Assembly: GCF_900109945.1 (NCBI RefSeq)
Contig: NZ_FOBX01000006.1
Span: 186,001-250,000 of the forward strand
Reading direction: 5' to 3'
Source: Bradyrhizobium sp. OK095
Lineage (GTDB): Bacteria; Pseudomonadota; Alphaproteobacteria; Rhizobiales; Xanthobacteraceae
DNA: 64,000 bases
Below, one piece after another: positions 42,528 through 50,936 of this stretch. Position 1 is the stretch's first letter; each line of letters opens with the position of its first letter. The notes under the pieces are model-generated. The model did no database searches and was not told the DNA's origin. It was given only the letters and a program-made list of their open reading frames with translations. A program made the position numbers and the translations under genes.

Positions 42528-43121
42528 TTATCTCAGCGCTTCGCCCTGCGCGATGATCGCAAAGCGATCCGACAATTCGGCCAGCGCGACCTCGTGAATG
42601 GTCCTTGCCGAGAGTGCGCCGCCGCGTCCGTCGGGCAGATCGCGCGTCGCGCAGGCATCGGCGGCGATCGTCGTGCGCAGGCCGAGATCGAGCGCGGCGC
42701 GCGCGGTCGAACTCACGCACATATGGGTCATGAAGCCCGCCAGCACGATGTTGGTGCGGCCGGTCGCGGCAAGGCGTGCCTGCAAATCGGTGCCGGCAAA
42801 GGCGTTCGGCAGTGCCTTCTCGATCACGGCCTCGTTCGCGAGCGGCGCCAGGCTTGCCACGATCGCGCCGCGCTCGGCTTCGCGGTCGAACAGGCTGCCG
42901 GCGCGGCCCTTGTGCGCGATGTGGAAGATCGCCGCGCCGCTCTGCCGCGCACGGGCGAGCAGTTTTGCGGCGACAGCGATCGCGGGCTCGGCGTCGGGCA
43001 GGGCGAGGGGGCCAGAGCGGTATTCGTTCTGGATGTCGATCAGCACGAGGCAGGATTGGCCGAGCTTGGGCGGGTTGAGATCGGCGCCGGACAATTCGAG
43101 CAGGGTCTTTGGAGCGGTCAT
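42528..43121 (-). CDS. Isochorismatase-family cysteine hydrolase
   Basis: A 197-residue hydrolase: catalytic Asp in CLVLIDIQNEYRSG, Lys near the middle, and Cys in AGFMTHMCVSSTARAALDLGL. Such enzymes cleave amide or vinyl-ether bonds in small metabolites. The ATG at 43121 is preferred over a TTG 18 bases upstream. It is divergent from the LysR gene, the standard layout for a LysR target. Confidence 0.9.
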   Translation of the reverse strand: MTAPKTLLELSGADLNPPKLGQSCLVLIDIQNEYRSGPLALPDAEPAIAVAAKLLARARQSGAAIFHIAHKGRAGSLFDREAERGAIVASLAPLANEAVIEKALPNAFAGTDLQARLAATGRTNIVLAGFMTHMCVSSTARAALDLGLRTTIAADACATRDLPDGRGGALSARTIHEVALAELSDRFAIIAQGEALR

Positions 43122-43197
43122 GCTGGTCAGGCCTTCCAAGAGGTATCGGTTGGTCCGACCTTAGCGCGGCGACGGCCTGCCAATGTGCAGGACTATT

Positions 43198-43212
43198 GCA
43201 GCATATGGCTGC
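43198..43212. promoter_or_regulatory. Candidate LysR-binding inverted repeat
   Basis: GCAGC-ATATG-GCTGC in the 132-base divergent gap, about 40 bases before the LysR start and 77 from the hydrolase start. The outer T and A also fit the T-N11-A rule for LysR boxes. Confidence 0.5.
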
Positions 43213-43253
43213 GAATTTGCAGGCGAGCGCAGCGCCTGCTAGGCTTGCCGCCG

Positions 43254-44093
43254 ATGAACTGGGACGATCTGCGCATCATCGCCGCGGTGAGGGACGAGGG
43301 CACCTATGCCGGCGCCAGCGCGCGGCTGCGCATCGACGAGACCACCGTCGGCCGCAGGCTCGCGCGCATCCAGCGCGATCTCGGCGTGCCGCTGTTCGAC
43401 GCAGTGGATGGCCTGCGACGGCCGACCCGCCATTGCGAAGCGGTGCTCGAGCATGTCGGTGCGATGGCCGGGCATGTCGCGGCGATCGATCGCATCAAGG
43501 AGAGCCAGCCCGGCCCGGTCGGCCGCCTGCGCATTGCCTCGACCAACGCGGTCGCCGAAGAGCTGCTGGCACCGCATGCAAGTGCCTTCCTGCGCGATCA
43601 TCCCGGCCTGACGCTGCAATTCCTCACTGCCAGCGGCAACGTCAAATTCTCGCGCTGGCAGGCCGACCTCGCCATTCGCCTGCGCAAGCCGGAGAAGGGC
43701 GACTTCACCATCTCCAAGCTCGGCGAGGTCAGGCTGTATTTCTTCGAGCCCGTGGATCGCGCCGGCGGCGAGCCGGTCGCCTGCGTCTATCCCGACGAGC
43801 TCGACGCCATCCCCGAGCAGCAGTTCCTGCGGGCGAAGCGGCTGAACAACGTCCGCTGCGTCACCGACAATGTCCGCATCATCAGGACCATGATCCGGTC
43901 GCATCACGCCGTCGGCGTGCTGCCCGAGCACAGCTGCGCAGAGTTGCTCGCCGACCGCAGCCTGCGTGCGACGGCCCTCATCAGGCGGCGCGACGTCTGG
44001 CTTTTGGTACAAAACCACCTCAAGCGCGATCCCGCGACGCGGCTCACCATCGAATGGGTGCGGCACTGTTTCAGGGACCTTGCGCATCGTTGA
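43254..44093 (+). CDS. LysR-family transcriptional regulator
   Basis: A 279-residue regulator: MNWDDLRIIAAVRDEGTYAG and ASARLRIDETTVGRRLARIQRDLGVPLF form the helix-turn-helix in residues 1-50, followed by a shortened effector domain. The ATG at 43254 is set by the family start; although the frame is open for 1.4 kb upstream, that part is antisense to the GST and hydrolase genes. It most likely controls those two divergent genes. Confidence 0.92.
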   Translation: MNWDDLRIIAAVRDEGTYAGASARLRIDETTVGRRLARIQRDLGVPLFDAVDGLRRPTRHCEAVLEHVGAMAGHVAAIDRIKESQPGPVGRLRIASTNAVAEELLAPHASAFLRDHPGLTLQFLTASGNVKFSRWQADLAIRLRKPEKGDFTISKLGEVRLYFFEPVDRAGGEPVACVYPDELDAIPEQQFLRAKRLNNVRCVTDNVRIIRTMIRSHHAVGVLPEHSCAELLADRSLRATALIRRRDVWLLVQNHLKRDPATRLTIEWVRHCFRDLAHR

Positions 44094-44217
44094 CTGCCGG
44101 TCGCTCCTTGCGTGAACGCAATTCGCCCGCCACGCCACTAAGTTCGGAGCTTGCGGGGATTGCATGCCCGCTAAGGTTGCGTATTCTCGCGACATCACAG
44201 TCTGATCGGGCCGATAC

Positions 44218-44964
44218 ATGACCACGCTCCAGCAAACCATCCGTCCCTCGGCGCAATCGCGGGAATGGAAGGCGATCGTCATCCTGATCCTGCTGGTCCC
44301 GGTGCTGTGGTCGCCGCCGTTCCTGTTTCGCTTCTTCCTGTATCAGCCGTTCAACATCCCCTCGAATTCGATGGCGCCGACGCTGATCGTCGGCGACTAC
44401 GTCCTGGCCGCGAAGTCTGCCTACGGTTACGACCGCTATTCGTTGCCCTTCGCGCCGTCGTGGTTTTCGGGGCAGATCTTCGCCGCCGGTCCCGATTACG
44501 GCGACGTCGTCGTATTCCGGACGCCGAAAGACACCTCGGTCGACTACGTCAAGCGCGTGGTGGCCCTGCCGGGCGACCGGGTGCAGATGCGGGGCGGCCA
44601 GCTCATCCTCAACGACAGGCCGGTGACCCGCGTCGCGCTTCCGAGCGTGGCGGGCGGGACCGTCTGCGGCACCGACGACGGCGTGAAAATCAAGCGCTGG
44701 CGCGAGACGCTGCCGAATGGTGCGAGCTATTTGACTGACGACTGCGTCGACAACGGCTTTTTCGACAACACCAACGTCTACACCGTGCCATCAGGCCATT
44801 TCTTCGTGCTCGGCGACAACCGCGACAATTCCACCGACAGCCGCATGATGTCCGCGATGGGCTTCATCCCGATGGACCATCTGGTCGGCAAGGTGACCCG
44901 GATCTTCTGGTCGCTCGGCCCCAATGGCCGGCTGCGCGGCGAGCGGATGGGGAAGGTGTGGTGA
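44218..44964 (+). CDS. lepB: Signal peptidase I
   Basis: A 248-residue inner-membrane protease. Catalytic Ser is in PSNSMAPTLIVGDYVL (near residue 58), catalytic Lys in DYVKRVVALPGDRV (near 118), and the late box GDNRDNSTDSR is present. One N-terminal helix anchors it. It removes signal peptides from exported proteins; paralogs are common in Bradyrhizobium, so it need not be the only copy. The left arm of the GIY-YIG cassette begins seven bases after its stop. Confidence 0.94.
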   Translation: MTTLQQTIRPSAQSREWKAIVILILLVPVLWSPPFLFRFFLYQPFNIPSNSMAPTLIVGDYVLAAKSAYGYDRYSLPFAPSWFSGQIFAAGPDYGDVVVFRTPKDTSVDYVKRVVALPGDRVQMRGGQLILNDRPVTRVALPSVAGGTVCGTDDGVKIKRWRETLPNGASYLTDDCVDNGFFDNTNVYTVPSGHFFVLGDNRDNSTDSRMMSAMGFIPMDHLVGKVTRIFWSLGPNGRLRGERMGKVW

Positions 44965-44971
44965 GGGCGCA

Positions 44972-45023
44972 CCGTCATTCCGGGGCGCGCCCTCTTGGGC
45001 GCGAGCCCGGAATCCATAACCAC
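44972..45023. repeat. Left 52-base inverted repeat of the GIY-YIG cassette
   Basis: A palindromic repeat starting CCGTCATTCCGGGGCGCGCC and ending GAATCCATAACCAC. Its reverse complement matches the right repeat (45328-45379) at 51 of 52 bases. Each repeat can fold on itself through ATTCCGGGC/GCCCGGAAT-like arms. The nuclease ribosome site lies just inside it. Confidence 0.92.
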
Positions 45024-45034
45024 AGGCGGATGGA

Positions 45035-45274
45035 ATGGCCTACTATGTCTACATCCTCGTCAGCAAGAAATACGGCACCCTCTACATCGGCGTGACCAAC
45101 GACTTGGTCCGTCGTGTGTACGAGCACAAAACGAAGGCCGTGCCCGGCTTCACGAAGAAATACGGCGTCGACAAGCTTGTCTTGTTCGAAATCTACGACG
45201 ATCCTTCCAGCGCGATTGCGCGCGAGAAGGAGCTCAAGAAATGGCGGCGCGATTGGAAGACGCGATTGATCTAG
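45035..45274 (+). CDS. GIY-YIG nuclease, truncated by an in-frame TAG
   Basis: A 79-residue single-domain GIY-YIG endonuclease (YhbQ-like). MAYYVYILVSKKYGTLYIGV carries the Tyr pair, RRVYEHK the catalytic Arg, and AIAREKELKKW the metal-binding Glu, so the core is complete. After Leu-Ile the frame meets TAG (45272-45274) and then continues in phase for 15 codons, reading Glu-Gln-Asn-Pro-Asn-Trp-Asp-Asp-Leu-Tyr, the usual family ending, to TAA at 45320-45322. One G-to-T change at a GAG codon explains this. The gene is enclosed by near-identical inverted repeats. Confidence 0.9.
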   Translation: MAYYVYILVSKKYGTLYIGVTNDLVRRVYEHKTKAVPGFTKKYGVDKLVLFEIYDDPSSAIAREKELKKWRRDWKTRLI

Positions 45275-45327
45275 GAGCAGAACCCGAACTGGGATGATCT
45301 GTATCCCGGGATAACCAACTAACGTTC

Positions 45328-45379
45328 GTGGTTATGGATTCCGGGCTCGCGCCCAAGGGGGCGCGCCCCGGAATGACGG
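45328..45379. repeat. Right 52-base inverted repeat of the GIY-YIG cassette
   Basis: Begins GTGGTTATGGATTCCGGGCT and ends CCCCGGAATGACGG; inverted copy of 44972-45023 with one mismatch (G for A near the centre). It ends two bases before the T-tract side of the groESL terminator. I see no target-site duplication outside the pair. Confidence 0.92.
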
Positions 45380-45388
45380 CCAAAACAA

Positions 45389-45414
45389 AAACCCCGGCAT
45401 CGCTGCCGGGGTTT
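45389..45414 (-). terminator. groESL rho-independent terminator
   Basis: On the minus strand AAACCCCGGCA pairs with TGCCGGGGTTT around a four-base loop and is followed by a run of T bases with one G (45382-45391 reversed). It lies 25 bases after the groEL stop. Confidence 0.92.
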
Positions 45415-45438
45415 CGTAGTTCTTGAGGTGGTTGGACC

Positions 45439-47079
<1,641 letters not shown>

Positions 47080-47125
47080 CTGGAATTTTCCTTAGGTAAT
47101 TTTGACTGGAGGGAGAGAGGGGCTG

Positions 47126-47440
47126 TTAGGCCGCCTTCTTCTTGGAAGCGGGGACGTCGAGGACGCCCATGATGTCGCTTTCCTTCATGATCAAGAGATC
47201 GACGTTGTCGATCTTGACCTCGGTGCCGGACCACTTGCCGAACAGCACGCGGTCGCCGACCTTCAGGTCGATCGGGATCAGCTTGCCAGCTTCGTCGCGG
47301 CCACCGGGGCCGACGGCGGTGATTTCGCCCTGGGAGGGCTTTTCCTTGGCACTGTCGGGAATGATGATGCCGCCAGCGGACTTCTCTTCTGCGTCGATGC
47401 GCTTGACCACGACGCGGTCGTGAAGCGGACGGAATTTCAT
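47126..47440 (-). CDS. groES: 10-kDa co-chaperonin GroES
   Basis: A 104-residue co-chaperonin: MKFRPLHDRVVVKRI, the mobile loop EEKSAGGIIIPDSAKEKPSQG and VLFGKWSGTEVKID match GroES throughout. It caps the GroEL ring. AGGAGG is six bases before the ATG. First gene of the operon, downstream of the CIRCE element. Confidence 0.97.
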   Translation of the reverse strand: MKFRPLHDRVVVKRIDAEEKSAGGIIIPDSAKEKPSQGEITAVGPGGRDEAGKLIPIDLKVGDRVLFGKWSGTEVKIDNVDLLIMKESDIMGVLDVPASKKKAA

Positions 47441-47483
47441 GCAGTCCTCCTAAGTAGCTGTTTGTATTGGTGGTTTTGGATTG

Positions 47484-47510
47484 TTAGCAATCTATGCTCG
47501 CGAGTGCCAG
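47484..47510. promoter_or_regulatory. CIRCE element (HrcA operator)
   Basis: TTAGCAATC, nine bases, GAGTGCCAG: compared with the CIRCE consensus TTAGCACTC-N9-GAGTGCTAA, eight of nine and seven of nine bases match, and the spacing is exact. It lies 44 bases upstream of the groES ATG. HrcA binding here represses groESL until heat stress. Confidence 0.88.
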
Positions 47511-47736
47511 CACAGGCGTAGCTCAGATAAGGCAGGAAATTTGCGGGGGCAAGGGCTTCTAGCAGAAAAATCGGCACTCTGAAGGCCGGGGTGCCAGATT
47601 CCTTTACCATCGTTAACCGGTGCCGGGGCCGTATTAGCACGGAGGCATGTCTGCTGCTAACGCATTGAATTTCAACAGCTTGTTAAACTTTTAGGCTTGA
47701 GATGGATTGTCAGTTTGCGTCACATTTGTCTCATGT

Positions 47737-47801
47737 GAGCGCATCTCCACCGGGTGGCTCGTAAGCAGCGTACCGGCAAGCCACCCCTTGAATATGCGCT
47801 C
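47737..47801 (+). promoter_or_regulatory. Two-stem structured leader of usg
   Basis: GAGCGCAT (47737-47744) pairs with ATGCGCTC (47794-47801), and inside it GGGTGGCT (47752-47759) pairs with AGCCACCC (47779-47786). Both stems are perfect eight-pair helices separated by a symmetrical 7+7 internal loop, with a 19-base apical loop. The SD sequence AAAGGAGG (47806-47813) follows five bases later. I recognise no named RNA family; a cis-acting regulator of usg or a small RNA is possible. Confidence 0.6.
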
Positions 47802-47818
47802 CTGCAAAGGAGGTTGGC

Positions 47819-48106
47819 ATGGTCTCGCGGGTTGGGGTTGTTTCCGACGATTTCCGGAAACAGGTGCTGGGTTACGGGCTGACGACGGCGGAAATTCTCT
47901 ACCGGATGCCGGATCACAAGTCGTTGCTTCAGACCTATGTCTGGCAGAACTACGACATGTTTCCGAAATTCCCGGCGCTGAAGGATTTCCTGGCGTTCTG
48001 GCAGGAGAAGCTCGACGGTCCGCTGTTCTCGGTGACCGTCGCGCATTCCAAGCTGATCAAGCCGGCCGAGCTCCGCGCGGTGGATGGCGTGTTCAGGCTG
48101 CATTGA
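47819..48106 (+). CDS. usg: Usg family protein
   Basis: A 95-residue protein matching the alphaproteobacterial Usg family: KQVLGYGLTTAEILYRMPDHKSLLQTYVWQNYDMFPKFPALKDFLAFWQ is its conserved core. The function is unknown; in other bacteria it is found near trp genes, hence older labels linking it to tryptophan synthesis. AAAGGAGG gives a very strong ribosome site six bases before the ATG at 47819. It is preceded by a structured RNA leader. Confidence 0.88.
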   Translation: MVSRVGVVSDDFRKQVLGYGLTTAEILYRMPDHKSLLQTYVWQNYDMFPKFPALKDFLAFWQEKLDGPLFSVTVAHSKLIKPAELRAVDGVFRLH

Positions 48107-48116
48107 AGCAGGGTGC

Positions 48117-48207
48117 CGTAGGGTGGATTAGCGAAGCGTAATCCACCACAGCTCTCGACGCAGATGCAAAAGCTGGTGGATTACGCCTTCGGCTAATCCA
48201 CCCTACG
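48117..48207. repeat. Inverted palindromic repeat (GTAGGGTGGATTAG family)
   Basis: CGTAGGGTGGATTAGCG at the left and CGGCTAATCCACCCTACG at the right are mirror arms, with internal copies of GTAATCCACCA and TGGTGGATTAC. Same layout as 5599-5690. Confidence 0.85.
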
Positions 48208-48257
48208 ATTTCGCATTCTGTGCTAGCCTCCCCCCATAACAACAGGGGAGGCGGCCC

Positions 48258-48791
48258 ATGGCCAAGAAAACAAAATCGCGCAGCGCAGCTACAGCCGCCG
48301 TGAAAAAGCGGAGCGGAGCCAAGTCCGCGGCAAAATCCTCCGCGCGCAAGGCTGTGAAGGCGCGCACGACCACAACCAAGGCTGCGCCAAAAAAACCCGC
48401 ACGTCCCAAGCAGCGCATCGCCATCAGCCATCACCGCGAGGAAGATTTCAAAGCCGACGGCTTGCGCACCTACGCAAAATATCGCGACCTCGGCATCGCC
48501 GCCGCCAGCCACGGCCTCGCGCAAGCTCACGTCATTCGCCTGCAGGGCCCCTGCGATCCCGCGGAGGTCTCGAAGCTGCACGTCCACCACGTCGACTTCC
48601 AGATGGTCTACGTGCTGAAGGGCTGGGTGAAGACCTATATGGACGGCGAGGGCGAGACGCTGATGAAAGAAGGCAGCGCCTGGACCCAGCCGCCGAAGAT
48701 CAAGCACATGATTCTGGATTACTCGGATGACGTCGAGCTGCTGGAGGTGATTTTGCCGGCGGAGTTCAAGACGGTGGAGTTGAAGGCGTAG
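48258..48791 (+). CDS. Cupin protein with histone H1-like basic tail
   Basis: A 177-residue protein. The first 52 residues are almost only Lys, Arg, Ala, Ser and Thr, with Pro, like histone H1 tails and the AlgP/Hc1-type bacterial proteins. From about residue 65 it is a cupin: KLHVHHVDFQMVYVLKGWVKTYMDGE gives the His-His-Glu-like metal site and PPKIKHMILDYSDDVELLEV the second motif. The tail suggests binding to nucleic acid or another polyanion. Substrate unknown. The start at 48258 follows GGGGAGG. Confidence 0.8.
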   Translation: MAKKTKSRSAATAAVKKRSGAKSAAKSSARKAVKARTTTTKAAPKKPARPKQRIAISHHREEDFKADGLRTYAKYRDLGIAAASHGLAQAHVIRLQGPCDPAEVSKLHVHHVDFQMVYVLKGWVKTYMDGEGETLMKEGSAWTQPPKIKHMILDYSDDVELLEVILPAEFKTVELKA

Positions 48792-48801
48792 GCTTTCTCC
48801 T

Positions 48802-48888
48802 CGTCATTGCGAGGAGCTCTTGCGACGAAGCATCCAGGAATCTCTCCGCGGATGAAGACTGGATTGCTTCGCTGCGCTCGCAATGACG
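48802..48888. repeat. Inverted palindromic repeat (CGTCATTGCGAG family)
   Basis: CGTCATTGCGAGGAGC on the left and GCTTCGCTGCGCTCGCAATG on the right are mirror arms of a partly degraded pair. A near-perfect version of the same element is at 54887-54966. Confidence 0.85.
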
Positions 48889-48915
48889 AACGGCGTCCGA
48901 GATTGCACCGGCCGC

Positions 48916-49836
48916 CTACCGCTCGAGATAGCCCAACTCCGCGCTCATGACCTTGCGAGCATATTTGCTGAAGGCATCGATCAACCGGCCAGGCGCGGCA
49001 TGAGGTGGATAGAGCAGTGCGATCGTCACGGGGACAATAGGGGTGAAGGGGCGCGTGATCAGAGCCGCGCCAGAGCTTTCGTCATGTGCGGCAATCGGGT
49101 TGATGATGCTGATGCCGAGGCCAGCTGCGACCAAGGCACAGACCGATGCGCCCAGATCGGTCTCGGCAACAATGCGGCGTGTGATGCCGGCCTGCGCGAA
49201 GATCGTATCGATGCGGCCGTGAAGCGGACTCCCCGTGGCGAAGGAGATGAAAGCCTCATCGGCGAAATCGGCAGGGCGCAACGTCTTCTTCTGTGCAAGA
49301 CGATGGGCCTTCGGCATGATCGCGACGCAACGGGTCTTGAGCACCGGCTCGACATGCACTCCGGCAACCTCGTCGTAGAGCATGGCCAACCCCATGTCGC
49401 AAAGCCCGGAGCTGACCCAGTCGTGCACGGCGCTCGCCGTGCCGGATCGGATCGAGATCATCACGTGCGGATAGTCCATTTTGAAGCGCGCCGCGATGTG
49501 CGTCAGCAGGCCGCCGGCCAGGCGCGGCATCGCCGCAACGCTGAGCCGCCCCATGCCGAACGAGCGGATGCTGGCTGCGCTGGCCTCCAGGCCGGCCAGG
49601 CCGATGAAAGTCTTCTCGACTTCCTGGAAGAAGCGCGATCCGTCCACGGTCGGGCGGAGGCGGCCGCCACTGCGATCGAACAGCGCGAATTGCGTGATCG
49701 CTTCCAGCTGTCCGATCAGGCGGCTGATCTGGGGCTGCGAGGTATGCATGCGCTGGGCTGCCTGCGTCATCGATCCCGTCAGGAAGACGGCCCGAAAAGC
49801 CTCCACATGCTTCAAGCCCATGCGTCTGGTGGCCAT
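48916..49836 (-). CDS. LysR-family transcriptional regulator
   Basis: A 306-residue regulator with the DNA-binding domain at residues 1-65 (HVEAFRAVFLTGSMTQAAQRM, HTSQPQISRLIGQLE) and a LysR_substrate domain after it. The ATG at 49836 places the domain at the N-terminus as is normal; longer starts to 49908 exist but add unrelated residues. It is divergent from the binding protein and threonine aldolase genes and probably controls them, perhaps sensing an amino acid. Confidence 0.9.
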   Translation of the reverse strand: MATRRMGLKHVEAFRAVFLTGSMTQAAQRMHTSQPQISRLIGQLEAITQFALFDRSGGRLRPTVDGSRFFQEVEKTFIGLAGLEASAASIRSFGMGRLSVAAMPRLAGGLLTHIAARFKMDYPHVMISIRSGTASAVHDWVSSGLCDMGLAMLYDEVAGVHVEPVLKTRCVAIMPKAHRLAQKKTLRPADFADEAFISFATGSPLHGRIDTIFAQAGITRRIVAETDLGASVCALVAAGLGISIINPIAAHDESSGAALITRPFTPIVPVTIALLYPPHAAPGRLIDAFSKYARKVMSAELGYLER

Positions 49837-49988
49837 ATCAAATCCGTATAGGAGAGTGTGAAACTGGAATTTCATCTGACCGGGCTTTTGGACGATAGTC
49901 CAGAGCACGAAGCCGTGCGCACGGAGCTGTCCTGTCGTTGCTCCCTGGGCGTGGACGGCGTCACGGACATTCGCGAAGAGGGGACGAC

Positions 49989-50909
49989 ATGAAAGCGACG
50001 ACGATCAAGGCACTCGCCACGGCGACCGTCGCGGTATGTCTTCTCTCCAACGAGGCCATGGCCCAGGGGGCGGGCAGGCTGGACAAGATCCGTGAGAGCG
50101 GCTCGATCACATTGGGGTATCCCGAGACCTCGGTGCCCTTCGCCTATCTCGACGCCAACCAGAAGCCCATCGGCTACACCGTGGAAATCTGCGAACAGGT
50201 GGTGCAGTCGATCAAGACGGCCCTCAAGCTCCCCAAGCTCGAGATTCGCTACGCTCCCATAACCTCGGCGACACGTATTCAGCTGCTCGCCAACGGCACA
50301 ATCGATCTCGAATGCGGCAACACGACCAATAATGTCGAGCGGCATAAACTGGTCGCCTTTGCTCCAACCACCTTCGTTGCGCAGGTCGTTCTCGTCGCGC
50401 GGAGGGATGGTGGGGTCGATGTCAACGACCCGAATTCGTTTCGCGGCAAGGCCATTGCCGCCCAGGCCGGCGGCCAGACGTTCAAGGTGATTACGCTGAT
50501 CAATGCCAAGAGCAATCTTGGTATCACGGTCGTGCCGGGCAAGGACACCGCCGAGACCTTCTTGATGCTGTCGACCGGCCGGGTGGCCGGCACGGCCAAC
50601 GACGACGGTCTCGCCTATGCCACGGTTGCCACCTCCAGGACTCCGGATGACTTCGTGATCGGCAGCAAGGGTCTCGAGACCGCGCCTTACGGCATCGTCG
50701 AACCCAAGGATGATCCTGCCTTCAAGAAGGTCGTCGACGAGGCCGTGATCGACATGATGAAGAACGGACGGATTGCGGCGCTCTACGACAAATACTTCAA
50801 TTCACCGATCCCGCCGCATGGTCTCAATCTGAAATTTCCGATGAGCGCCGCCCTCGAGCGCGCGTTGGCCAACCCGACCGATTCCGGCGACCCCGCAGCC
50901 TACGAATGA
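49989..50909 (+). CDS. Periplasmic amino-acid-type substrate-binding protein
   Basis: A 306-residue SBP_bac_3 protein: signal peptide (cleavage after EAMA near residue 26), then GRLDKIRESGSITLGYPETSVPFAYLDANQKPIGYTVEI, LLANGTIDLECGNTTNN and the YGIVEPKDDPAF lobe, as in glutamate/aspartate-binding GltI. It would deliver an amino acid to an ABC importer, but no permease or ATPase gene is near, so it must work with a distant transporter. It is followed 27 bases later by threonine aldolase. Confidence 0.92.
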   Translation: MKATTIKALATATVAVCLLSNEAMAQGAGRLDKIRESGSITLGYPETSVPFAYLDANQKPIGYTVEICEQVVQSIKTALKLPKLEIRYAPITSATRIQLLANGTIDLECGNTTNNVERHKLVAFAPTTFVAQVVLVARRDGGVDVNDPNSFRGKAIAAQAGGQTFKVITLINAKSNLGITVVPGKDTAETFLMLSTGRVAGTANDDGLAYATVATSRTPDDFVIGSKGLETAPYGIVEPKDDPAFKKVVDEAVIDMMKNGRIAALYDKYFNSPIPPHGLNLKFPMSAALERALANPTDSGDPAAYE

Positions 50910-50936
50910 AGCGCCGGGCGCTTGAGAGGTCCCGCA

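Larger units (their letters stand above)
47441..47818. other. 378-base divergent gap between groES and usg
   Basis: Contains the CIRCE operator (47484-47510) on the groES side and the structured leader (47737-47801) and strong ribosome site on the usg side. The middle (about 47515-47730) has no gene that I can support; AT-rich sequence near 47640-47735 probably holds the usg promoter. Confidence 0.65.

Noticed and set aside
41814..43253. Upstream extension of the LysR frame by about 480 codons
   Set aside because: It runs antisense to the GST and isochorismatase genes; the LysR family start is at 43254.
44972..45379. GIY-YIG gene as a group I intron homing endonuclease
   Set aside because: It is between intact genes, not inside one, and no intron core is visible; it resembles stand-alone YhbQ-type nucleases.
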